Shown here in pieces: positions 58,304 through 64,000 of a stretch of 64,000 bases of DNA (positions are counted from its first letter, which is position 1; each line of letters begins with the position of its first letter). This stretch comes from JABCPE02 sp963530295 (GTDB taxonomy: Bacteria; Bacteroidota; Bacteroidia; Flavobacteriales; Weeksellaceae). The notes beneath the pieces are model-generated. The model did not search any database. It was given only the letters and a program-made list of their open reading frames with translations, and was not told where the DNA came from. A program made the translations under genes and the position numbers. The DNA is taken from NCBI GenBank assembly GCA_963530295.1, contig CAUSCF010000001.1, positions 124,001 to 188,000 on the forward strand. The letters run 5' to 3'.

Positions 58304-58792
58304 ATGATTACCATTATCGCTGCTATCGGAAAAAACAACGAATTAGGAAAGGACAACCAGCTGCTGTGGCATCTCCCTGCGGATTTGAAACATTTCAAAA
58401 ATCTCACCTCAGGGCATCCCATCATAATGGGCAGAAAAACCTACGAAAGCATCGGAAAACCTCTCCCAAACCGTACCAATATAGTGGTCAGCAGAAAGGA
58501 AAACTGGTTCGAGGAAGGGATTCTCATCGTTCCGAGTTTAAAAGATGCCATCAAACACGCTAAAAAAATCAATGAAAATATATTCATCATCGGCGGCGGA
58601 GAAATCTACCGCCATACCATCGATATGGCTGACCGACTGGAAATCACCCAAGTAAACCACCAAACAGAAGCCGATGTATTTTTCCCAAAAATCGATGAAA
58701 AAAATTGGATAAAAACTGATGAAATCCACTACCCAAAAGATGAAAATCACGCCTATGATTTTTATTTTCAGACTTGGGAAAGAAAAATTTAA
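58304..58792 (+). CDS. folA: Dihydrofolate reductase
   Basis: A 162-residue enzyme reducing dihydrofolate with NADPH. ITIIAAIGKNNELGKDNQLLWHLPADLKHFK (in two pieces, about 2-32) contains the substrate-binding Trp and the catalytic Asp/Glu position (here Asp in LPADLK), IIMGRKTYESIGKPLPNR (about 44-61) binds NADPH, and FIIGGGEIYR (about 93-102) is the second glycine motif. Length is normal. It is co-transcribed with murI. Confidence 0.97.
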   Translation: MITIIAAIGKNNELGKDNQLLWHLPADLKHFKNLTSGHPIIMGRKTYESIGKPLPNRTNIVVSRKENWFEEGILIVPSLKDAIKHAKKINENIFIIGGGEIYRHTIDMADRLEITQVNHQTEADVFFPKIDEKNWIKTDEIHYPKDENHAYDFYFQTWERKI

Positions 58793-58802
58793 AAAATTTA
58801 AC

Positions 58803-58810
58803 TAAATTTG
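58803..58810 (+). promoter_or_regulatory. -7 box of the DUF3822-rsmD unit
   Basis: TAAATTTG (TAnnTTTG), 17 bases before the ATG at 58828. Confidence 0.55.
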
Positions 58811-58827
58811 TCCCTTAAATACAGATT

Positions 58828-59547
58828 ATGAAGAACCTTTCACTCCTATTTACAAAAGATGGTTTGCAATGGCAAATAAATGAAGCAGACAATGTTACAG
58901 AGGAAGAAGCTCGTTTCGTAACGGATGAGACTCCAGAAAATTTTATAGAAGATGAACTTGACAAGATTCTTCGCAGAGAAAATTGGGCTGAGATAAAGGT
59001 TTTCTCGGCTTTCAATCATTTCTCACTGACTCCAGAGGTTTTCACAGAAAATCAGCTCGGGCAGCAGATTATATCTTATAATTCAGATGTAAAAACCGAA
59101 TCAGAAGAACTAATGCAGTCTATCAACCAGAAATACGGCGTTCAGTTTTATTATTCTTTCCCAAAACATTTTTACCAAAAGATAAAATCTCTTGCGGCGA
59201 CTTCTCATTTTCAGTTCTCAGGAGAGCGATTTTTGGATTCTGTAAATGTAAATAAGGACAATGAAATCCATATCAATCTGTATCACAACCAAGTAGAGTT
59301 TCTTGCATTAGAAAACGGAAAATTGGTTCTTTATAACAATCTCGATGCTACATCAGAAATAGATTTCCTTTATTTCATCATGTTCACACTGAGCAAAATA
59401 GGTTTTGATGTTAATAAAACTCATTTCTACATTTATGGAGAAATTTCTGAAAATGACACCTTTATATCTGAGTTAGAAAAATTCGTTCCAGCTATCTCCA
59501 TCGTGTACGAAAACTTTAAAGGAAAACATTTCATTGTTAATTCATAA
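58828..59547 (+). CDS. DUF3822 family protein
   Basis: A 239-residue soluble protein of the Bacteroidota family DUF3822. The fold resembles the actin/hexokinase type in weak form (repeated beta-beta segments such as NEIHINLYHNQVEFLALENGK, and SKIGFDVNKTHFYIYGEIS) but no nucleotide-binding motif is intact. Function unknown. It precedes rsmD by 2 bases, an association common in Flavobacteriia, so a role linked to ribosome maturation or DNA methyltransferase expression is conceivable. Confidence 0.82.
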   Translation: MKNLSLLFTKDGLQWQINEADNVTEEEARFVTDETPENFIEDELDKILRRENWAEIKVFSAFNHFSLTPEVFTENQLGQQIISYNSDVKTESEELMQSINQKYGVQFYYSFPKHFYQKIKSLAATSHFQFSGERFLDSVNVNKDNEIHINLYHNQVEFLALENGKLVLYNNLDATSEIDFLYFIMFTLSKIGFDVNKTHFYIYGEISENDTFISELEKFVPAISIVYENFKGKHFIVNS

Positions 59548-59549
59548 GT

Positions 59550-60113
59550 ATGTATCGTATCATTTCAGGCGTTTGGAAAGGTAAGAAAATCTCCGCTCCG
59601 AAAAATTTTGAAGTCAGACCAACTACGGATTTCGCCAAAGAGGCTCTTTTCAGTATTTTAGAACATCGTTTGGATTTGTCTAGTTTGTCTGTTTTAGACC
59701 TTTTTGCTGGGATTGGTTCTATCTCGCTGGAGCTCGCCTCTCGTGGCTGCAAAGACATTACCAGTGTAGAGATGAACCCTAAACACGCTGGTTTTATCAA
59801 TTCTACGGCTAAAGATTTGGATTTCAGTTCACAAATCAACATTCTAAGAGCCAATGTTTTTGACTGGCTGAAAAAAGCACAAAATCAAGGAAAAAGTTTT
59901 GATTTGGTTTTTGCTGACCCTCCGTTTGACCTGCCCGAAAATGAATACCAAGAGTTAATCTCTCTCATTCTTTCTGAAGGAATTTTAAAAGAAAATGGAT
60001 ACTTCATACTAGAACATCAGTCACGCCATAAGATAGAACATCCTGATTTACAGGAAACTCGTAAATATGGAAATGTAAGTTTTTCATTCTTTACAAAAAA
60101 CGAAAATCCTTAG
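59550..60113 (+). CDS. rsmD: 16S rRNA (guanine966-N2)-methyltransferase
   Basis: A 187-residue SAM-dependent enzyme. It has MYRIISGVWKGKKISAP (residues 1-17), the RPT element VRPTTDFAKEALF (about 22-34), the SAM-binding VLDLFAGIGSISLELASRG (about 48-66) and the catalytic FADPPFD (about 119-125). It methylates G966 of 16S rRNA (E. coli numbering). Length is normal. Its stop overlaps the end of the convergent gene by 4 bases. Confidence 0.95.
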   Translation: MYRIISGVWKGKKISAPKNFEVRPTTDFAKEALFSILEHRLDLSSLSVLDLFAGIGSISLELASRGCKDITSVEMNPKHAGFINSTAKDLDFSSQINILRANVFDWLKKAQNQGKSFDLVFADPPFDLPENEYQELISLILSEGILKENGYFILEHQSRHKIEHPDLQETRKYGNVSFSFFTKNENP

Positions 60114-60616
60114 TTTACATCTTCTATTATCGCCATTCGCCCTTCCTCTATTTCTTCAATGGAGGAGATTAGTTTTGCTTCTTGAGATTTTTGATAAAGT
60201 GGCTTCATGAAAAAAAGCGTCTCGAAAAACTGGCGGTGAATTCCCTCCAGCATAGTCATAAAGAGATTCATCCCTATTTGATTATTATGCAAATCCATCG
60301 CTCTAGCAACCAACTCATTTACAAAGAGTTCCTCATGCATATCTGTAATCTGCTTACACCATTTCAGACTTTTCTGTGGAGAAGAAATTTTACAGCAGTA
60401 CATCATTATCAGACAGCACCAGAGAGCATGGCGAAAAGCATTTCCTCTTCCGTTTTTATGATGAGTTTCTGGGAATTTTTTATTTGTAATTTTAAAGGTT
60501 TTAATAGTGGCTATGAAGGTAAGAAAAGCAAATAGCGGATACCTCAGCAACAGTCCTAACAATTTGACAAGCCGCTTAAAATCAAGCTGCAGAATAGCCT
60601 TAAAAATCGTTGTCAT
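60110..60616 (-). CDS. Helical protein with an NAFRHALW motif, DUF6973-like
   Basis: Counted from the ATG at 60616 it has 168 residues; an earlier ATG at 60643 would add nine. One hydrophobic segment (about 18-37) is followed by HKNGRGNAFRHALWCCLIMM (about 52-71) and MDLHNNQIGMNLF (about 107-119), with conserved-looking His, Arg and Asn residues, which resemble the DUF6973 family. Such a His/Asn pattern may point to a metal-dependent hydrolase but I cannot support a function. Monocistronic, converging with rsmD. Confidence 0.65.
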   Translation of the reverse strand: MTTIFKAILQLDFKRLVKLLGLLLRYPLFAFLTFIATIKTFKITNKKFPETHHKNGRGNAFRHALWCCLIMMYCCKISSPQKSLKWCKQITDMHEELFVNELVARAMDLHNNQIGMNLFMTMLEGIHRQFFETLFFMKPLYQKSQEAKLISSIEEIEEGRMAIIEDVN

Positions 60617-60667
60617 TCTTTCTAAAATAAAATCGCAAATCAAAAAAGACTTACGATTTTATCATTT

Positions 60668-61522
60668 TTATTTGTTCATTAATAGTTTTACAGTTTTAGA
60701 AATGGTCTCTTTTATTTCCTTCCTTTTTACTATAAAATCTACAAAACCTTTTTCTTGTAAAAACTCCGATGTTTGGAATCCTTCTGGCAAATCTCGCCCA
60801 ATAGTCTCACGGATAACCCTAGGTCCTGCAAAACCTATCAAAGCGCCTGGCTCCGCCATGATGATATCGGCAGTCATAGCGAAAGAAGCCGTAATTCCAC
60901 CAAATGTAGGATTCGTAAGATAGGCTATGTAAGGCAGCCCTGCATTAGAAAGCTGAGCCAATTTTGCCTGAACCTTTGCCATCTGCATCAGTGAGTAAGC
61001 TGCTTCCTGCATTCTTGCTCCACCTGACTGACAGATAATCATATAAGGCAGTTTTTTTTCTATACAGAAGTCTATTGCTCTTCTTATTTTCTCTCCCATC
61101 ACAGATCCAAGAGAACCTCCGATGAAGTCAAAATCCATACAGGAAATCACCATTTCTACGCCATTTACTTTTCCATGTGCGTTTCTGATGGAGTCTACTA
61201 GTTTGGTTTTAGCTTTTGCTTCTTTCAGCCTATCTTTGTAGGATTTAGAATCTTTAAATTTAAGAATATCGATACTTTCTACATCTGCGTTTAATTCCTT
61301 AAACTTAGAATCATCAAAAATAATATCGAAATATTCCCTGCTTCCTATTCTCACATGGAAGCCGTCCTCTGGCGAAACATAGTTATTTGCTCTCAGTTCG
61401 TCGCTCTCTATTATTTTCCCTGTGGGAGTCTGATGCCAAAGCCCTTTTGGGACATCCTTTTTTTCCTCCGTAGGAGTACTGATATTTTGTTTCTTTCTTT
61501 TGAACCAATCAAATGCTGACAT
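60668..61522 (-). CDS. accD: Acetyl-CoA carboxylase carboxyltransferase beta subunit, without zinc ribbon
   Basis: A 284-residue crotonase-fold subunit that, with AccA, transfers carboxyl from biotin to acetyl-CoA. The core is normal: DFIGGSLGSVMGEKIRRAID (about 129-148), SGGARMQEAAYSLMQMAK (about 161-178) and NPTFGGITASFAM (about 203-215). The N-terminal zinc ribbon is cysteine-free: VPKGLWHQTPTGKII (about 24-38) and NNYVSPEDGFHVRIGS (about 46-61) replace the two CxxC pairs. This appears to be a lineage trait of Flavobacteriia. Confidence 0.96.
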   Translation of the reverse strand: MSAFDWFKRKKQNISTPTEEKKDVPKGLWHQTPTGKIIESDELRANNYVSPEDGFHVRIGSREYFDIIFDDSKFKELNADVESIDILKFKDSKSYKDRLKEAKAKTKLVDSIRNAHGKVNGVEMVISCMDFDFIGGSLGSVMGEKIRRAIDFCIEKKLPYMIICQSGGARMQEAAYSLMQMAKVQAKLAQLSNAGLPYIAYLTNPTFGGITASFAMTADIIMAEPGALIGFAGPRVIRETIGRDLPEGFQTSEFLQEKGFVDFIVKRKEIKETISKTVKLLMNK

Positions 61523-61544
61523 TCTTTATCTTTTAATAATTCTG

Positions 61545-61552
61545 CAAATTTA
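61545..61552 (-). promoter_or_regulatory. -7 box of accD
   Basis: The minus strand reads TAAATTTG (TAnnTTTG), 22 bases before the accD ATG. Confidence 0.6.
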
Positions 61553-61567
61553 AGAAATATTTTTTCT

Positions 61568-61885
61568 TTAACTCAAAAACTCATCCGTAACATTTTCCCA
61601 CGCGGAAAAATCTATGCTTTCATCATTGAAATATTTTTCGAAAAAAGGAATAGCCGCCTCTGATTCTTCCACAAAAGTTCTATAATGCATAAAGCTCCCT
61701 TCGTCATAAACTCTGCTTTCCACTACAAAGCTCTGCCCATCCTCAGCCATTTGGATATAGTTTTTACTTTTTTTATCAAAAAGAACTATAAAATCTTCCT
61801 CATAAATTCCTGTTGTTATCAGTTCCTTTATTTCATCCCAAGTAAGCGGTTCTTCTGTTCTAAACTGTGTATTTACTATTTTCAT
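61568..61885 (-). CDS. Small acidic hypothetical protein
   Basis: A 105-residue soluble, strongly acidic protein. It begins MKIVNTQFRTEEPLTWDEIK and ends FSAWENVTDEFLS; the middle (EDFIVLFDKKSKNYIQMAED, VESRVYDEGSFMHYRTF) suggests a small alpha/beta fold. I do not recognise a family. It lies between nadK (13 bases upstream) and accD on the same strand and may belong to the CBS-nadK transcript. Confidence 0.7.
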   Translation of the reverse strand: MKIVNTQFRTEEPLTWDEIKELITTGIYEEDFIVLFDKKSKNYIQMAEDGQSFVVESRVYDEGSFMHYRTFVEESEAAIPFFEKYFNDESIDFSAWENVTDEFLS

Positions 61886-61898
61886 AATCTATTGATTT

Positions 61899-62771
61899 TT
61901 AATTTCTTTTATCATTTCCCCAGAGGAGTTTTTGTCTCAAAGTTTCATAGAAACTGACATTTTTCGGGAAAATAAGATTTAGGCTAAAATCCGCCTTTTT
62001 CAAAATCATCTCATCTTCCTCATTCATATGATAAAGCCGAGAATCCAAGCCCAATGAATACAGCGGCAGCCTGCTGGAGACTTTTAGTTTTATTTCTACA
62101 TTGTCTTTCAGGATAATTGGGCGCATATTTAGGTTGTGCGGAGCAATGGGCGTAAGAGAAAAATTATCATTTTCCGGCTCTATAATAGGTCCGCCGCAGC
62201 TGAGCGAATACGCCGTAGAACCCGAAGGCGTAGCCACTATAAGCCCATCTCCCCAAAACATACTCAGGAACTTGCCGTTGATTTCTGCCTCTACGGTAAT
62301 CATGGAGGTGGTCTCTTGGCGGGTAATCACCACATCATTCAGCGCATAGGGAAAATCTATCCTATTTTCAGCTGTTTTCACCTCTATCACCGAACGCTGG
62401 CTGACATGGGTATCGCCGGCAAAAATTTTATCAATATTATCAAAAATCTCTTCTTTGCTGAAATTTGCTAAAAAGCCGAGCCGTCCCATATTAACACCGA
62501 CAACAGGGATTTCCAAATCCTGAATCAGCGTAAGCGCACTCAGAATAGTGCCATCTCCTCCGAAAGAAAAGAAATAATCTATTTCACATTTTTCGAGTGA
62601 ATTTTTATCACTGAAAATCTGATATTTACACAATAAACTATTCTTTTCTAAAATTTTTTCGTGGAGAAAAATCTGCACATTTTCCCTTTTCTCCAATTCA
62701 AGAACAAACTGATGAAGATAAGCCTGAATCTCATCTCCATTTTTTTGTGAATATATTGCGATATTTGGCAT
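61899..62771 (-). CDS. nadK: NAD kinase
   Basis: A 290-residue enzyme phosphorylating NAD to NADP. The GGDG motif is YFFSFGGDGTILSAL (about 66-80), the NE/D motif appears as ALNDVVITR (about 143-151) and the conserved glycine-rich segment is GDGLIVATPSGSTAYSLSCGGPI (about 174-196 in part). Length is normal. Its start overlaps the stop of the CBS gene by one base (TAATG), so both are translated from one message. Confidence 0.95.
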   Translation of the reverse strand: MPNIAIYSQKNGDEIQAYLHQFVLELEKRENVQIFLHEKILEKNSLLCKYQIFSDKNSLEKCEIDYFFSFGGDGTILSALTLIQDLEIPVVGVNMGRLGFLANFSKEEIFDNIDKIFAGDTHVSQRSVIEVKTAENRIDFPYALNDVVITRQETTSMITVEAEINGKFLSMFWGDGLIVATPSGSTAYSLSCGGPIIEPENDNFSLTPIAPHNLNMRPIILKDNVEIKLKVSSRLPLYSLGLDSRLYHMNEEDEMILKKADFSLNLIFPKNVSFYETLRQKLLWGNDKRN

Positions 62772-63424
62772 TAGAATTCAAGATATTTTTGCATAAATTC
62801 GTATCGGCTTTTCAGCAGTTCTTCCTTTTCATCGGTATAGAATTTCTGCACGATAATGTAGCCGTAGCGCTCAAAGGTTTCATCTATGGAACTGAGATTT
62901 TCATTGCTGATTCTCATTGTCACCCTCACGAAAGCCTCATTCATCTCCGTAACTAGTGCGCCGTAGAATTTTCCGTTGTTACTTTCTACGATTTGGGCTA
63001 TTTCCACCATAGAATAATTGGTTCTTGGGATTTCCACCGTAAGCAGTGCCCCTGTTTCCGAAAAAAACGGATATTTAGACAATTCATCTGCAATGCTGTC
63101 CCAAGCGATATACCCCTGATATTCCTCGTTTTTATTGATTACAGGAATTACATTGGTATTAAATGTATGGAATAATTTCACTCCATCCAAAAGAGTACTT
63201 TCATAGAGAATAGAAAATCTATCCATATACGGAAGCAGTTCTCCTAAGTTTTTTCCGAGATTTTCCTCCAAGCACTCCTTCATTATCGCACCCTGAAATA
63301 CCCCTTCATTTTCCACGAAAACATGGGTAAAATCAAAATCAACAGCAGTCTGCAAAGCCTCCTCCGCAGTAGTATCTATGCCCAATATGGGAAAATCATT
63401 TGCGATATAATTTTCAATTATCAT
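62771..63424 (-). CDS. CBS domain protein
   Basis: A 217-residue cytoplasmic protein with a pair of CBS motifs in the first 130 residues (DFPILGIDTTAEEALQTAVDF, then VIPVINKNEEYQGYIAWDSI) and a C-terminal ACT-like part (TNYSMVEIAQIVESNNGKFYG). CBS pairs bind adenine nucleotides and regulate partner proteins. It is coupled by a one-base overlap to nadK, an association known in Flavobacteriia, which suggests a link to NADP supply. The start is the ATG at 63424. Confidence 0.85.
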   Translation of the reverse strand: MIIENYIANDFPILGIDTTAEEALQTAVDFDFTHVFVENEGVFQGAIMKECLEENLGKNLGELLPYMDRFSILYESTLLDGVKLFHTFNTNVIPVINKNEEYQGYIAWDSIADELSKYPFFSETGALLTVEIPRTNYSMVEIAQIVESNNGKFYGALVTEMNEAFVRVTMRISNENLSSIDETFERYGYIIVQKFYTDEKEELLKSRYEFMQKYLEF

Positions 63425-63456
63425 AAATCATAATTACTTCGGTAAAGGTATGAAAT

Positions 63457-63486
63457 TTGATTAAAACTATAAAAACTTTACCTTTG
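63457..63486 (+). promoter_or_regulatory. Promoter of the RluA-type synthase gene
   Basis: TTG (63457-63459), a 19-base spacer and TACCTTTG (63479-63486), a full match to the Bacteroidota promoter, 24 bases before the ATG at 63511. Confidence 0.75.
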
Positions 63487-63510
63487 TGAAATTCTAATCA
63501 GACATTTATA

Positions 63511-64000
63511 TGAATTCACAAATTCTCTACGAAGACAATCACATCATCATCATCAATAAAAAAGTAGGTCAACTGGTTCAGGGCGACAAAACAGGCGACC
63601 ATAGCCTTCTGGAACAGCTTAAAGATTTCATAAAAGAACGCGACCAAAAACCTGGGAATGTCTATCTTGGCTTGGTTCATAGGATAGACCGACCGACTTC
63701 TGGGCTGGTAATCTATGCTAAAACCTCCAAAGCGCTCTCCCGCCTGACCCAAATGGTAAAAAACAGAGAAATTAAAAAAACTTACTGGGCTGTGGTTCCC
63801 AAAGAGATGATTCCACAAAGCCAGACCCTCACTCACTATCTCAAGAAAAACGAAAAAAACAACAAAGCCATCATCTACTCCCACGAGACAGAAGGAGCAA
63901 AAAAAGCCATTCTGAGCTATAACATCATCAAAACCTTGGATAATTATATGCTGTTGGAAGTGGATTTACAGACAGGAAGACACCACCAAATACGGGCACA
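63511..64000 (+). CDS. RluA family pseudouridine synthase (3' end outside window)
   Basis: 163 codons are visible and the frame is open at the right edge. ILYEDNHIIIINKKVGQLVQ (about 5-24) is the usual start of the catalytic domain; the signature is LVHRIDRPTSGLVIYAKT (about 54-71, catalytic Asp 58), and VDLQTGRHHQIRAQ (about 150-163) is the conserved end of the domain. There is no N-terminal S4 domain. The enzyme isomerises uridine in rRNA or tRNA; the position modified cannot be told. Confidence 0.93.

Noticed and set aside
1..64000. tRNA, rRNA, transposase, prophage or integrase genes
   Set aside because: None seen on reading both strands; no cloverleaf-like T-loop sequence, transposase motif or terminal inverted repeat was noticed. 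A tRNAscan and IS search would settle it.

Overview
The window looks like chromosomal core sequence from a low-GC member of the Flavobacteriia, probably of the Chryseobacterium / Elizabethkingia / Riemerella group (Weeksellaceae). Evidence is of three kinds: many genes belong to families typical of Bacteroidota (DUF2480, DUF2797, DUF3822, a DUF6089-like barrel, paired OmpH/Skp genes behind BamA); most transcription units are preceded by the Bacteroidota -7 box TAnnTTTG; and AccD carries a cysteine-free N-terminus. The genus is inferred, not proven. I see no rRNA, tRNA, CRISPR array, insertion sequence or prophage.

Layout. 1-4.6 kb (minus): mreB-mreC, a voltage-gated type K+ channel, dusB with an orphan ABC ATPase. 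4.6-5.9 kb: an AT-rich pocket with an orphan secreted protein and a possible gene remnant. 5.9-10.6 kb (minus): trpS, TatD, TRIC/UPF0126, coaD, two unknown genes, ddl. 10.6-14.1 kb (plus): a kinase / RapZ-C / nucleotidyltransferase set that resembles the AmgK-MurU amino-sugar salvage route, a LOG protein, and a small membrane protein behind a near-perfect sigma-54 promoter. 14.1-17.6 kb: DUF2480 divergent from lpxB-comEC. 17.57-17.72 kb: a probable stand-alone small RNA on the minus strand. 17.9-23.2 kb (plus): envelope biogenesis block (DUF6089-like, uppS, bamA, two ompH). 23.2-26.9 kb (plus): thioesterase, rfbD, GATase, yifB. 26.9-29.6 kb (minus): membrane protein, mini-MscS, ferredoxin, U32 protein. 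29.7-32 kb (plus): rmuC and a SpoU methyltransferase.

32-41.5 kb: a repeat-built lipoprotein, a membrane protein/lipoprotein pair, 5-formyl-THF cyclo-ligase, secA, DUF2795, a sugar-nucleotide epimerase, a secreted 17-residue-repeat protein, and DUF2797. 41.5-48.2 kb (minus): an exopolysaccharide cluster (GT2, EpsG-like, WecA-like, Wza, Wzc) whose tyrosine kinase ends in a (Gly-Tyr)10 tail encoded by a DNA tandem repeat. 48.2-51.8 kb (minus): topA and a degenerate arginase-fold protein. 51.9-54.2 kb (plus): a TPP riboswitch controlling a TonB-dependent receptor. 54.2-56.7 kb (minus): a nucleoside-phosphorylase-like protein and an S1/P1 nuclease. 56.9-60.1 kb (plus): dps (with a possible OxyR-type operator), murI, folA, DUF3822, rsmD. 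60.1-63.4 kb (minus): an unknown protein, accD, a small acidic protein, nadK, a CBS protein. The window closes inside an RluA-type pseudouridine synthase.

Taken together the region is dominated by cell-envelope work: rod shape (mreBC), peptidoglycan precursors and salvage (ddl, murI, AmgK/MurU-like, uppS), lipid A (lpxB), outer-membrane assembly (bamA, ompH) and polysaccharide export. The observations most worth following up are the small RNA at 17.6 kb, the sigma-54 promoter at 13.55 kb, the (GY)10 tail, the stand-alone RapZ-C domain inside a salvage operon, the degenerate arginase and the uncharacterised nucleoside-phosphorylase-like protein. No function was verified by database search.
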